Shown piece after piece: positions 1-8,292 of a DNA stretch of 13,961 nucleotides. The notes below the pieces were generated by a model. It was given only the letters and a program-made list of their open reading frames with translations. It did no database searches and was not told the DNA's origin. The DNA lies in NCBI GenBank assembly GCA_019307645.1, contig JAFDJF010000004.1, forward strand, positions 1 through 13,961, given 5' to 3'. Position 1 is the stretch's first letter, and every line of letters starts with the position of its first letter. Source of the stretch: Deltaproteobacteria bacterium. GTDB lineage: Bacteria > Desulfobacterota > DSM-4660 > Desulfatiglandales > Desulfatiglandaceae. Position numbers and translations under genes: made by a program.

Positions 1-127
1 TCCATAAATGAGGATTTTTGTTCAAGATCAAGGCATGCGAAAAAAATAACCGCAGGCATATAGTTGATATTCCGAGGATTATTTTTTGAGCATAACGCAG
101 ATATTGGACAAAAAAACCATTTATGGA
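1..127. repeat. Long imperfect palindrome upstream of ftsH (MITE-like element)
   Basis: The first 10 bases, TCCATAAATG, are the exact reverse complement of 118-127 (CATTTATGGA). The match continues inward, with small gaps, over about 50 bases per arm. The left arm is about 1-51 and the right arm about 76-127. Shared blocks, read from the left arm and the complement of the right arm, are TTTTTGT, then CAA and ATC, then ATGC, then AAAAAA and TAA. The unpaired centre is roughly 52-75. There is no open reading frame. The near-palindrome with defined ends resembles a non-autonomous miniature element or a large hairpin repeat. Its left end coincides with the window edge, so a target duplication cannot be tested and the element may extend further. 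It could also end transcription of the preceding gene or affect ftsH expression. The symmetry is directly visible; the mobile-element reading is inference. Confidence 0.6.
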
Positions 128-163
128 TGGGCACTAAACTAAACGAATTAATGGAGGACCATA

Positions 164-2002
164 TTGAACCAATTTTATAAAAACCTCGCTCTCTGGCTGG
201 TGATCAGCCTGATGATGGTCATATTGTTTAACATATTTAAAACGCCCAACACGGGAACCACGCCCACCAGTTACAGTGACTTTCTGAGCATGGTGGAAGA
301 TGAAAGTATCATCCAGGTCACGATTCAGGGCGACAATATCTCTGGAATGTCCACGCAAGGCATGTTCGAAACATTCGCACCGAAAGACCCTGAACTGATA
401 AAGCTTCTCAGGAGCAATGGGGTTAAAATTACTGCAAAACCCGAAGACGACTCATCATGGTTCCACGTGTTTCTCTCCTGGGTTCCCATGTTGCTGCTGA
501 TCGGGGTGTGGATATTTTTTATGCGCCAGATGCAGGTCGGGGGGGGCAAAGCCCTGTCATTCGGAAAAAGCCGCGCCAGACTTATGACCGATTCCCGGGA
601 AAAAATCACCTTTGAGGATGTGGCGGGGATTGAGGAGGCAAAAGAGGAACTGGAGGAAATCATTGACTTTCTCCGTGATCCCAAAAAATTCACGCGACTC
701 GGTGGCAGGATCCCAAAGGGCGTTCTTCTGGTCGGCGCTCCGGGTACAGGCAAGACCCTTCTGGCAAGGGCCATATCAGGTGAGGCGGACGTTCCCTTTT
801 TCAGCATAAGCGGATCTGACTTTGTGGAGATGTTTGTGGGTGTCGGCGCATCCAGGGTCAGGGACCTGTTTGCCCAGGGCTTGAAAAATGCGCCCTGCAT
901 AATATTCATTGATGAAATTGACGCTGTGGGACGCCACCGGGGTGCGGGCCTGGGAGGAGGGCATGATGAGAGGGAACAGACCCTTAACCAGCTTCTTGTA
1001 GAAATGGACGGCTTTGAATCAAACGAAGGCGTCATACTTATTGCTGCCACCAACAGGCCGGATGTACTTGATCCGGCACTCTTAAGGCCCGGGCGCTTCG
1101 ACCGCCAGATTGTCGTGCCGATCCCCGATCTCAAGGGGAGAGAAGGAATTTTGAAAGTCCATCTGAAACAGAAAATTGTGGCTGACAACGTGGATGTTTC
1201 TGTGCTTGCCAGAGGCACACCCGGGTTTACAGGGGCTGACCTTGAAAATATGGTAAATGAAGCAGCCCTTCTAGCTGCCAGACGGGACAAAGACAGGGTG
1301 GAAATGGTGGAGTTTGAAGATGCCAAAGACAAGGTCCTGATGGGTACAGAACGGAGGAGTATGATTATCAGTGACGAGGAGAAAAAAATTACTGCCTACC
1401 ATGAGTCAGGCCATACCCTGGTGGCCAAGCTGCTTCCAAATTCGGATCCTATCCATAAGGTGACAATTATTCCCAGGGGCAGGGCCCTTGGGTTGACCCA
1501 GCAGCTTCCAATTGATGAAAAACACACCCAGCCAAAAGACTACCTTCTCGATAACATCGCCATACTAATGGGCGGGAGAGCTGCCGAGGAAATTGTTCTC
1601 AACACACAGACAACCGGCGCAGGCAACGATATCGAGAGGGCATCCGACCTTTCCCGCAAAATGGTCTGCGACTATGGCATGAGCGATAACCTGGGTCCGT
1701 TATCCTTTGGAAAAACAGACGAACAGATTTTCCTTGGCCGAGAGATCGCCCAGCACAGAGATTACAGTGAATCAACAGCGGAAAAAATTGATGGGGAGGT
1801 AAAAAACATTGTAACCAGTTCCTATAACAAGGCAATGAATCTCCTCAAAAGCAATCTGGGGACACTGCACGCAATGGCAAATGCCCTTCTTGAAAAAGAG
1901 ACGCTGAACGGTAAGGACATTGACGAAATAATGACCCGGGCAGAAGAAGAAAGACAGAAAAAAGAACCTGCACCGGGAGAAAACAACACCCAGACATCAT
2001 AA
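164..2002 (+). CDS. ftsH: ATP-dependent zinc metalloprotease FtsH
   Basis: FtsH is a membrane-anchored hexameric AAA+ protease that extracts and degrades misfolded membrane proteins and selected cytosolic regulators. Two membrane segments (about residues 7-25 and 106-124) flank a short periplasmic part, giving the usual inner-membrane topology. The AAA module has Walker A GAPGTGKT at 191-198, Walker B with D250-E251, and the second region of homology [18 protein letters not shown]. The protease part has HESGH at 413-417 (zinc ligands plus catalytic Glu) and a probable third ligand D489 in [10 protein letters not shown]. At 612 residues it is slightly shorter than the E. coli protein (644) but complete, with the usual charged, poorly ordered tail. 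The start is TTG at 164, chosen because GGAGGA at 153-158 sits 5 nt upstream and the first membrane segment follows directly. folP begins 17 bp after the stop. Identification is near certain. Confidence 0.98.
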   Translation: MNQFYKNLALWLVISLMMVILFNIFKTPNTGTTPTSYSDFLSMVEDESIIQVTIQGDNISGMSTQGMFETFAPKDPELIKLLRSNGVKITAKPEDDSSWFHVFLSWVPMLLLIGVWIFFMRQMQVGGGKALSFGKSRARLMTDSREKITFEDVAGIEEAKEELEEIIDFLRDPKKFTRLGGRIPKGVLLVGAPGTGKTLLARAISGEADVPFFSISGSDFVEMFVGVGASRVRDLFAQGLKNAPCIIFIDEIDAVGRHRGAGLGGGHDEREQTLNQLLVEMDGFESNEGVILIAATNRPDVLDPALLRPGRFDRQIVVPIPDLKGREGILKVHLKQKIVADNVDVSVLARGTPGFTGADLENMVNEAALLAARRDKDRVEMVEFEDAKDKVLMGTERRSMIISDEEKKITAYHESGHTLVAKLLPNSDPIHKVTIIPRGRALGLTQQLPIDEKHTQPKDYLLDNIAILMGGRAAEEIVLNTQTTGAGNDIERASDLSRKMVCDYGMSDNLGPLSFGKTDEQIFLGREIAQHRDYSESTAEKIDGEVKNIVTSSYNKAMNLLKSNLGTLHAMANALLEKETLNGKDIDEIMTRAEEERQKKEPAPGENNTQTS

Positions 2003-2013
2003 AATTATAATGA

Positions 2014-2019
2014 GGGAGG
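2014..2019 (+). promoter_or_regulatory. Shine-Dalgarno (GGGAGG) touching the folP ATG
   Basis: GGGAGG occupies 2014-2019 and the ATG starts at 2020, leaving no spacer, which is unusual for efficient initiation. A TTG at 2032 in the same frame lies 12 nt downstream of this site and would remove the first four residues. Either start leaves the conserved MGILNVTPDSFSDG segment intact. Confidence 0.5.
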
Positions 2020-2871
2020 ATGAGCCTCACCTTGAGCTGGTCGGATCATGTCCTTAATTTGGATCAAAGAACCCATGTAATGGGCATACTGAATGTAACG
2101 CCGGATTCCTTTTCAGATGGGGACCGTTATCTGGAAGTGGATAAGGCCGTTGAATATGCCCTCGAAATGGCCCATGAAGGGGCCGATATTATCGATGTGG
2201 GCGGTGAATCAACCAGACCCTATTCACAAAAAATATCTGTCAGCGAAGAACTGGATCGCGTAATTCCCGTCATTGAGGTCCTTTCAAGAGAGCTTACCAT
2301 CCCAATCAGCATAGATACATACAAAGCTGCGGTTGCCCAGGAAAGCCTGAAGGCAGGGGCTTCGATAATCAATGACATCAGCGCCTTACGATTTGATCCT
2401 CATATGGCTTCAATTGCCGCTCAGGCAGGGGTTCCCCTGATCCTCATGCATATGAAAGACACGCCTCAAGACATGCAGGAAAACCCTGTTTATGACGATG
2501 TTATTTCTGAGATCCTGGACTTCCTCAAAGATGCCATAATGCGCTCAAGAAAAGCAGGCATCAAAGAAAGTCTGATTATTGTGGACCCCGGGATAGGCTT
2601 TGGAAAGACATTTAACAACAATCTTGAAATAATCAGGGATCTCTCCCGGTTTGCGTCCCTGAAACGGCCTGTTTTACTGGGCACATCCAACAAGGCCTTC
2701 ATCGGTCATATCCTGGGCAGGGAGGCCCATCAAAGAGACACAGGGACAATGGCCACCATCGCAGCAGGCGTAATGAACGGCGCCCATATTGTAAGGGTAC
2801 ATAACGTGCGGAAAGCTGTAGAGACAGTAAAAATAATAGACGCAATAAAGCGCGGGCGTGTAGACGCATAA
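2020..2871 (+). CDS. folP: Dihydropteroate synthase
   Basis: FolP condenses 6-hydroxymethyl-7,8-dihydropterin pyrophosphate with p-aminobenzoate to give dihydropteroate in folate synthesis, in the cytosol; it is the sulfonamide target. The 283-residue TIM-barrel sequence carries the family landmarks in order. These are MGILNVTPDSFSDG (21-34), GADIIDVGGESTRP (54-67), SIDTYKA (97-103), INDIS (117-121), DPGIGFGK (189-196), the substrate loop GTSNKAFIG (221-229) with S223 and K225, and RVHN (259-262). The last is usually RVHD, and the change is conservative. The start is uncertain between ATG 2020, which abuts its Shine-Dalgarno, and TTG 2032. It follows ftsH by 17 bp, an ftsH-folP order I recall as common in this phylum. 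A 7-bp repeat array begins at the base right after its stop codon. Confidence 0.96.
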   Translation: MSLTLSWSDHVLNLDQRTHVMGILNVTPDSFSDGDRYLEVDKAVEYALEMAHEGADIIDVGGESTRPYSQKISVSEELDRVIPVIEVLSRELTIPISIDTYKAAVAQESLKAGASIINDISALRFDPHMASIAAQAGVPLILMHMKDTPQDMQENPVYDDVISEILDFLKDAIMRSRKAGIKESLIIVDPGIGFGKTFNNNLEIIRDLSRFASLKRPVLLGTSNKAFIGHILGREAHQRDTGTMATIAAGVMNGAHIVRVHNVRKAVETVKIIDAIKRGRVDA

Positions 2872-2901
2872 GGCATAGGGCGCAAGGCGCACGGCGCAAG
2901 G
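2872..2901. repeat. Degenerate 7-bp tandem repeat array (copy 1)
   Basis: Starting immediately after the folP stop, the sequence reads as 7-bp units GGCATAG, GGCGCAA, GGCGCAC, GGCGCAA and a final GG. The core CAAGG/CACGG recurs every 7 bp. Bases 2886-2901 are inverted relative to 3010-3025 with 14 of 16 matches, one of the two differences allowing a G-U pair in RNA. The two arrays could therefore form a long stem around a 108-bp loop. The same core is seen at 13854-13874. Confidence 0.7.
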
Positions 2902-2903
2902 TG

Positions 2904-2926
2904 AAATGCGGACTTGCTTCGCATTT
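2904..2926. other. Perfect 7-bp hairpin within the folP-coaX gap
   Basis: AAATGCG (2904-2910) and CGCATTT (2920-2926) are exact reverse complements around a 9-base loop. The following bases, ATTCGG, are not a T-run, so this is not a standard intrinsic terminator. It lies in the loop between the two inverted 7-bp arrays. Apart from these structures, 2927-3009 shows nothing I can assign. No convincing promoter for coaX is visible: the A/T-rich stretch 2981-3010 has only weak matches to -35/-10 boxes. Confidence 0.4.
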
Positions 2927-3009
2927 ATTCGGTATTACAAACCGCTCTGGCCGGAAGCTGTTAATTTCAGAGGACCCAAGTTATCATAAATTGAAAAATT
3001 CCTTTTATA

Positions 3010-3040
3010 CCGTGCGCCGTGTGCCGTGCACCGTGTGCCG
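3010..3040. repeat. Degenerate 7-bp tandem repeat array (copy 2, inverted)
   Basis: Units are CCGTGCG, CCGTGTG, CCGTGCA, CCGTGTG and CCG. On the minus strand this reads as a CACGG core every 7 bp with variable dinucleotides between, matching the array after folP and the one after the sigma factor. It ends 18 bp before the coaX Shine-Dalgarno, so it probably lies in the coaX leader or promoter region. Confidence 0.7.
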
Positions 3041-3058
3041 ATTCCGACAAGAAAAACC

Positions 3059-3064
3059 AGGAGG
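3059..3064 (+). promoter_or_regulatory. Shine-Dalgarno AGGAGG that fixes the coaX start
   Basis: A perfect AGGAGG lies 5 nt before ATG 3070. The same frame opens further upstream from GTG at 3019, inside the 7-bp repeats. That extension has no ribosome site and would put 17 unrelated residues in front of the nucleotide-binding motif, so 3070 is the start. Confidence 0.85.
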
Positions 3065-3069
3065 AAAAT

Positions 3070-3837
3070 ATGCTATTCTGTATTGATATCGGCAATACGA
3101 ATGTTGTCCTGGGTTTGACAGACAAGGGTAATATCCTGAAGTATTGGCGGATAAGAACCGAAAAACATATCACATCCGATGAACTCGGGATACTTGTGCG
3201 TAATCTTTTCAGTTCTGTGGGAATGACGCTGGAGGATGTCCAAAACACCATAATATCATGCGTGGTTCCTTCTTTGTTGAACACATTTGAAGAGTTTTCT
3301 CAGCGCTACTTTAACATAAAACCCCTGGTCGTGGGTCCCAATATTGATATGGGGATGCCGAACCTGTATGACAATCCTAAAGAGGTGGGGGCTGACCGTA
3401 TTGTCAACGCAGTTGCTGCTTATGAAAAATACCATACAGCGCTTGTGATCATTGATTTCGGAACTGCCACCACCTTTGACTATGTATCCCAGGAAGGTTC
3501 CTATATTGGTGGCGCTATTTCACCGGGAGTCCTGATTTCCTGCGAAGCCCTTTTTCAGAAGGCATCCAAACTTCCACGAGTGGAAATCTTCGCTCAGCCC
3601 AAAAGCGTCATAGCCAGGGATACTGTCAGCAGTATGAATGTCGGCATTATTTATGGATACGCAGGACTGGTGGACGGTATCGTAAACAGGATGAAAAAAG
3701 AGTCAAGGGAAGAAGTGACGGTTGTAGCCACCGGCGGTCTTGCGCCTCTCATCTGTGATGTCTCGGAAACGATAGAACATGTTGAAGAGTTTTTGACCCT
3801 CGAGGGCTTAATGACAATTTTTGAAAAAAACCGGTAA
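3070..3837 (+). CDS. coaX: Type III pantothenate kinase
   Basis: CoaX phosphorylates pantothenate with ATP, the first step of coenzyme A synthesis. The type III enzyme belongs to the ASKHA fold, needs a monovalent cation and, unlike CoaA, is not feedback-inhibited by CoA. From ATG 3070 the protein is 255 residues, the normal family length. It opens with the phosphate-binding motif [10 protein letters not shown] (catalytic Asp6). It continues with [18 protein letters not shown] (G107-A108-D109-R110, pantothenate side), DFGTATTFD (129-137), GGAISPG, and a C-terminal ATGG phosphate loop. No biotin ligase (BirA) gene is adjacent, although the two often neighbour each other. ldcA follows after 16 bp. 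The next three genes run without a gap large enough for a separate promoter, so coaX is probably the first gene of a coaX-ldcA-mfd transcript. Confidence 0.95.
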   Translation: MLFCIDIGNTNVVLGLTDKGNILKYWRIRTEKHITSDELGILVRNLFSSVGMTLEDVQNTIISCVVPSLLNTFEEFSQRYFNIKPLVVGPNIDMGMPNLYDNPKEVGADRIVNAVAAYEKYHTALVIIDFGTATTFDYVSQEGSYIGGAISPGVLISCEALFQKASKLPRVEIFAQPKSVIARDTVSSMNVGIIYGYAGLVDGIVNRMKKESREEVTVVATGGLAPLICDVSETIEHVEEFLTLEGLMTIFEKNR

Positions 3838-3853
3838 GACGGCCCCTGATTAA

Positions 3854-4756
3854 ATGCCCATCATAAAACCACCAAGACTGAAAACAGGCGACCGGGTAGG
3901 CATTATTTCACCTGCCGGCCCTGTAGATGAATCAGCCCTTCAGGCAGGTCTCACAATACTGGAGTCCTCCGGTTTCGAGGTTTGTCTCGCACCCCATGTC
4001 TATCATGTGGAAGGGTACCTGGCAGGAAATGATGAAGCCAGGTTGGACGATCTGCATGGCATGTTACAGGACCGGGAGATAAAAGCCATTTTCTGTGCCC
4101 GTGGCGGTTACGGGAGTCTCAGGCTCCTTGACCGGATAAATTATGACCTGGTCATTCAAAACCAAAAAATCCTGGTAGGTTACAGTGATATCACAGCCCT
4201 TTTGATGGCCGTTCAGGTAAAGACCGGGCTGGTCACCTTTCACGGTCCAATGATTCGGGAACTTGACCGCGGCCACCAGAGCAATTGGGGGAACCTCCTC
4301 AGACTCATCGCCTCTGATAAACCTGAAGAACTGGATATCAGCGAATGCACCGTCCTTGTACCTGGAAAAGCCGAAGGTCCTCTGATTGGAGGCAATCTGA
4401 GTTTAATTTGCCATCTTCTTGGCACCCCGTTTATGCCGTCTCTTGACGGCTGTATACTTTTTCTGGAGGACAGGGGAGAGGCGCTGTACCGGTTGGACCG
4501 TATGCTAACCCATCTGGTGCTGACCGGCAGATTGAAAAAGATCTCCGGACTCATTGCCGGACAATTTGAGGAGTGTGGTAAGACGGAAGATATCAACCAT
4601 CTTTTCCTGGATGTTATATCCGAACTGGGCATCCCTCTTGTATCCGGGTTCCCCATTGGACATGGAAGACAAAACCTTGCGCTCCCGCTCGGTCCGACGG
4701 CCGAGTTCGATACAGAGCTCATGACGCTGACAATTAAGGAAGCATGCGTTAGATGA
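3854..4756 (+). CDS. ldcA: LD-carboxypeptidase, peptidase family S66
   Basis: Family S66 enzymes are cytosolic serine peptidases that cleave the terminal D-Ala from L,D-linked murein tetrapeptides so the tripeptide can be recycled. Some homologues act instead on microcin C7-like compounds (MccF), and sequence alone does not fully separate the two. The 300-residue protein shows the Ser-Glu-His triad in expected contexts: S111 in VGYSDITAL, E205 in LFLED and H270 in GHGRQNLALPLG. It also has the N-terminal GDRVGIISPAGP signature and the CARGGYGS loop (81-88). No clear Shine-Dalgarno precedes ATG 3854, so translation may be coupled to coaX, whose stop is 16 bp upstream. Its last bases overlap the mfd start as ATGA. 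The gene symbol follows common usage for this family. Confidence 0.9.
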   Translation: MPIIKPPRLKTGDRVGIISPAGPVDESALQAGLTILESSGFEVCLAPHVYHVEGYLAGNDEARLDDLHGMLQDREIKAIFCARGGYGSLRLLDRINYDLVIQNQKILVGYSDITALLMAVQVKTGLVTFHGPMIRELDRGHQSNWGNLLRLIASDKPEELDISECTVLVPGKAEGPLIGGNLSLICHLLGTPFMPSLDGCILFLEDRGEALYRLDRMLTHLVLTGRLKKISGLIAGQFEECGKTEDINHLFLDVISELGIPLVSGFPIGHGRQNLALPLGPTAEFDTELMTLTIKEACVR

Positions 4757-7700
4757 AGGACCATAACAACCTTACCACCCTGACAGGCTGGATTGAAGAT
4801 AATGCAAAGGCAACCAGCGTTATAGGCCTTTCCGGCTCCGCACAATCCTACTTTTACTCACAATTCCTGGCAAATCTGAAAAAAACCTGTCTGGTCATCC
4901 TCCCGGATAAGAAGGCGGCGGAAAAATTTTATAAAGAACTGAACTTTTTTATGTCTGCCCCGGATACGTCAATACAGTTCGGAAATATGCGACTGTATGA
5001 ATTCCCTCCTTATGATATCTCGCCCCTGACCGGGCTCAGCCCACACCGGGAAATCGTGACCCGAAGGCTTCAGGCCATGTATGCCCTGATGACAAACGAA
5101 AATTCGGTTGTGATTACCTCCCTTGAAGCCGCGTCTTATAGAGTTTTGCCAAAGGAAGCTCTGGTCAGGTCCCTTGAGTATTTTGAAATCGGAGAAGAAG
5201 TTGACAGGGACCTTCTCCTCAGGAAACTCGAAACCAACGGTTATCAACGTGTATCCATTGCAGAGGAAAGGGGCGACTACTCAGTTCGCGGAGGTGTCAT
5301 TGATCTTTTTTCACCCCTCTACCCAATGCCGACGCGTCTGGAATTCTGGGGAGATCGCCTTGAGTCAATTCGCCAGTTTGATCCGTTAAGCCAGCGGTCC
5401 CTGGCGTATCTGGAAGAGGTGGTTCTTCTTCCTGCCAATGAAGTCATAATGGATGAAGACGCTATAAGAAGGGCAAGGTCCATGGGGCGTCTTCCAAAGC
5501 AACATGAAGACTGCCTCGGATTCGCGGGGCAAGAGGCCTGGCTTAATCATTTTTACGCCGGCCTTGACACGCTATTTCAATATCTTCCCGGAACTGGACT
5601 TATTACCGTCATTAATCCCCATCAGATGGAACCTATATCCAGGAAGATCAATGAAAAATTTCATAAAGACGTGGAGAAATACCGCAATGAAGCCGCTGGA
5701 AAGGGGGCTCCATTCCCTCAGGTTGGAGACGATTGTGTCGGGTTTCAGAAAATCACAAAGCAGATTGAAGACTGTCAGCGGCTTGATTTCAGCGAACTGG
5801 ATTTGAATTCTAATGATACGCCCCAGAAAAAAATCCACATTACGGGAAAATTTCACCTGGATGGTGACCTGGATGTCTGGCTTGAGGGCAAAGGCAGGGT
5901 GTCCTTGGCCCCGCTTGCTGAAAAAATTTCCCATTGGCTCGACGCCATGGCCCGGGTTGTCCTTGTCAGTCGCACCGAACAGCAGGCATCCCGACTGAAA
6001 GAAATTTTGAAAAACGATGATGTCCAGGTGAGCCGGGTGCTCCATCACTGGCCCGAGATACCTGAAAAGCCTGGGTTGAGTGTCTGTATAGGTCGGCTTT
6101 CAAAGGGGTTCACCTGGCCGGAGATCGGCCTTTACGTGGTCAGCGAAGATGAGATCTTCGGGCCCAAACGCAGCCTGTCCAGGCGGAAAAAAACGGGAAA
6201 AGACGCATTGAAATGGTCCAGCTTCAGCCAGCTCAAGACCGGAGACTTTGTTGTTCATGAAGAACACGGGATCGGTCGGTACGGAGGTCTTTCAAAAATG
6301 GACATCGGGGGAACGGCCAATGACTTTGTTATTATCGAGTACGCAGACAATGCCAGGCTTTACATCCCTGCGGATCGAGTCAACATAATACAAAAGTATG
6401 CCGGAGCAGACGAAAGAAGCCCGAAGTTGGACCAGCTGGGGGGACGTTCCTGGGATATTGCCAAACAAAAGGCCGGGAATTCTGTCAAGAGGATTGCCAG
6501 ACAGCTTGTGGAATTATATGCCTTAAGAAAACATCGGATAGGCTACTCATTTTCTTTGCCCGACAATTATTTCCGGGAGTTTGAGGCGACCTTTGAACAC
6601 GAAGAAACTCCGGATCAAATCACGGCAATCGAAAGCGTCCTGGAGGATATGATCTCCGAGGAACCCATGGATCGTCTCATATGCGGGGATGTGGGTTTCG
6701 GAAAGACGGAAATCGCGATTCGGGCGGCGTTCAAGGCAGTGTCGGACGGAAAGCAGGTGGCCTTTCTGGTCCCCACGACTGTCCTGGCGGAACAGCATTA
6801 CGAGACTTTCAGGAAAAGATTCGAAGACTATCCGGTCTGTGTCGGCATTCTCAGCAGGTTTAAGACCCGGGCAGAGCAGACGCGAAGCCTGGGGGAGTTG
6901 AGATCCGGAAAGATTGATATCCTGATCGGGACTCACAGAATATTGCAGAAGGATGTCAAATTTGTAGACCTGGGGCTCTTGATCATTGACGAAGAGCAGC
7001 GGTTTGGCGTCAAGCAAAAAGAGGCGTTAAAAAAGTATCGATCCCTGGTGGATGTGCTGGCCATAACCGCCACTCCTGTCCCGAGGACTCTCCATATGTC
7101 CATGATGGGGGTCAGAGACCTGAGCATTATTGAAACACCACCGGAAGACAGGCTTGCTATCCAGACACACCTTTCCCCCTATGACACATCTCTTATCATC
7201 CGCGCCGTGAATTTCGAACTGGAAAGAGGCGGACAGGTGTTCTTTGTCCACAACCGGGTTCACAATATCGACCATGTGGCCGACCAGCTGAGGAAACTTG
7301 TTCCTCAAGCCCGCCTGGCCGTTGCCCACGGGCAAATGAAAGGAAGAGATCTGGAAAACACGATGATGCGCTTTCTTCAAAGGGAAATTGACATACTGGT
7401 CTGCACAACCATCATTGAATCGGGCCTTGATATCCCATCTGCCAATACCATTATTATCAACGAAGTGGACCGTCTGGGCCTGGCTCAAATATATCAACTG
7501 AGAGGAAGAGTGGGAAGGGCAAAAGAAAAGGCCTATGCCTACCTGCTTCTCTCAGGAGGTTCTGTCTTGACCCGGAATGCCGAAAAAAGGCTCAGGGCCC
7601 TCATGGATTTCTCCCATCTGGGTGCGGGCCTTCACCTTGCGATGCATGATTTGAAAATAAGGGGCGGTGGCAATATCCTGGGTTTTGCACAGTCCGGACA

Positions 7701-8226
7701 TATTTCAGCCGTGGGGTATGAACTTTACCTGAAATTGATTGAGCGGGCTATTACTGAACTCAAAGGAGAGGAATGGCACGATGACATCAATCCGGAAATC
7801 AATATTGACCTGCCGGCCTTCCTGCCCGGAGATTATGTAATCGACACGGATATCAGGCTGAATCTATACCGCAGGTTGTCCGGTCTTCTTGAAAAAACAG
7901 AACTGGAGGATATGATTGAGGAAATTCAAGATCGCTTTGGGCCGCCGCCCCGGGAGGTGCAAAATCTTCTGGGGCTCATGTCCATTCGAATCCTTCTGAA
8001 AAACATGGGAATCATCAGGCTGGACGTGGGGCGCGGTAACCTCACGCTGACGTTTTCTCAGCAAAACCGTGTCGATACTGAAAAATTGGCCCGGACAGTA
8101 GGCAGCAGACCGGACAAATTCCAATTCCTGTCCCAGAACAAATTAAAATTCGATATCGGATCACTGACAGATCCCGTTGACCTCAATAAAATCGAAGAAC
8201 CCTTGAGAAAACTTGATCTCTGTTAG
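4753..8226 (+). CDS. mfd: Transcription-repair coupling factor Mfd
   Basis: Mfd is a DNA translocase that recognises RNA polymerase stalled at lesions, pushes it off and recruits UvrA to start nucleotide-excision repair. The 1157 residues match the family length (E. coli 1148). The N-terminal third is the degenerate UvrB-like module, with RGDYSVRGGVIDLF near 173-186. The CarD-like RNA-polymerase-interacting domain starts about 490 with FVVHEEHGIGRY. The RecG-like motor follows, with Walker A GDVGFGKT (645-652), DEEQ (746-749), ITATPVPRTL and motif VI RGRVGR (917-922). The segment around 966 (DLKIRGGGNILG) and the C-terminal autoinhibitory TRCF domain complete it. The start ATG overlaps the ldcA stop by 4 bp, implying translational coupling; a weak AAGGA lies 12 nt upstream. 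No obvious terminator directly follows, but a palindrome begins within a few bases of the stop. Confidence 0.98.
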   Translation: MKDHNNLTTLTGWIEDNAKATSVIGLSGSAQSYFYSQFLANLKKTCLVILPDKKAAEKFYKELNFFMSAPDTSIQFGNMRLYEFPPYDISPLTGLSPHREIVTRRLQAMYALMTNENSVVITSLEAASYRVLPKEALVRSLEYFEIGEEVDRDLLLRKLETNGYQRVSIAEERGDYSVRGGVIDLFSPLYPMPTRLEFWGDRLESIRQFDPLSQRSLAYLEEVVLLPANEVIMDEDAIRRARSMGRLPKQHEDCLGFAGQEAWLNHFYAGLDTLFQYLPGTGLITVINPHQMEPISRKINEKFHKDVEKYRNEAAGKGAPFPQVGDDCVGFQKITKQIEDCQRLDFSELDLNSNDTPQKKIHITGKFHLDGDLDVWLEGKGRVSLAPLAEKISHWLDAMARVVLVSRTEQQASRLKEILKNDDVQVSRVLHHWPEIPEKPGLSVCIGRLSKGFTWPEIGLYVVSEDEIFGPKRSLSRRKKTGKDALKWSSFSQLKTGDFVVHEEHGIGRYGGLSKMDIGGTANDFVIIEYADNARLYIPADRVNIIQKYAGADERSPKLDQLGGRSWDIAKQKAGNSVKRIARQLVELYALRKHRIGYSFSLPDNYFREFEATFEHEETPDQITAIESVLEDMISEEPMDRLICGDVGFGKTEIAIRAAFKAVSDGKQVAFLVPTTVLAEQHYETFRKRFEDYPVCVGILSRFKTRAEQTRSLGELRSGKIDILIGTHRILQKDVKFVDLGLLIIDEEQRFGVKQKEALKKYRSLVDVLAITATPVPRTLHMSMMGVRDLSIIETPPEDRLAIQTHLSPYDTSLIIRAVNFELERGGQVFFVHNRVHNIDHVADQLRKLVPQARLAVAHGQMKGRDLENTMMRFLQREIDILVCTTIIESGLDIPSANTIIINEVDRLGLAQIYQLRGRVGRAKEKAYAYLLLSGGSVLTRNAEKRLRALMDFSHLGAGLHLAMHDLKIRGGGNILGFAQSGHISAVGYELYLKLIERAITELKGEEWHDDINPEINIDLPAFLPGDYVIDTDIRLNLYRRLSGLLEKTELEDMIEEIQDRFGPPPREVQNLLGLMSIRILLKNMGIIRLDVGRGNLTLTFSQQNRVDTEKLARTVGSRPDKFQFLSQNKLKFDIGSLTDPVDLNKIEEPLRKLDLC

Positions 8227-8228
8227 GG

Positions 8229-8292
8229 CCTAGTTTAAAAATATGTTTGCATTTTCCTCTATTGTTGATAATGTAAGTTGTTTAAACTAAGG
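8229..8292. repeat. Imperfect palindrome just after mfd
   Basis: TAGTTTAAA (8231-8239) is exactly complementary to TTTAAACTA (8281-8289). Two further C-G pairs are possible outside if A8290 is bulged. Inside, TTGCATT (8247-8253) can pair with AATGTAA (8270-8276) with one G-U. This gives an interrupted stem-loop of about 60 nt beginning a few bases after the mfd stop. It lacks a T-run after the stem, so it is not a classical terminator, though it might protect or end the mfd message. Confidence 0.5.

Noticed and set aside
104..140. Sigma-70 promoter for ftsH (TTGGAC at 104-109 with TAAACT at 135-140)
   Set aside because: The boxes are 25 bp apart and match poorly. No better pair was found, so no promoter is annotated.
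325..1332. Long minus-strand open frame (335 codons) opposite ftsH
   Set aside because: It is the antisense shadow of the FtsH AAA region: Ser/Arg/Pro-rich with no domain, and the plus-strand frame carries every FtsH motif.
2674..2924. Several overlapping minus-strand frames at the folP end
   Set aside because: Three frames are open at once over the 7-bp repeats, giving near-identical Arg/Ala/Leu-rich translations. This is a product of the repeat, not of coding selection.
3019..3069. Upstream extension of coaX to GTG 3019
   Set aside because: The codon lies in the repeat array without a Shine-Dalgarno; ATG 3070 has a perfect AGGAGG and gives the normal family length.
2901..3086. Plus-strand 61-codon frame between folP and coaX
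   Set aside because: It runs through both repeat features and overlaps the coaX start in another frame; it has no ribosome site and no protein-like pattern.
4240..4845. Minus-strand frame of 201 codons spanning the ldcA-mfd junction
   Set aside because: It crosses two well-supported plus-strand genes and has low-complexity composition with no motif, so it is a shadow frame.
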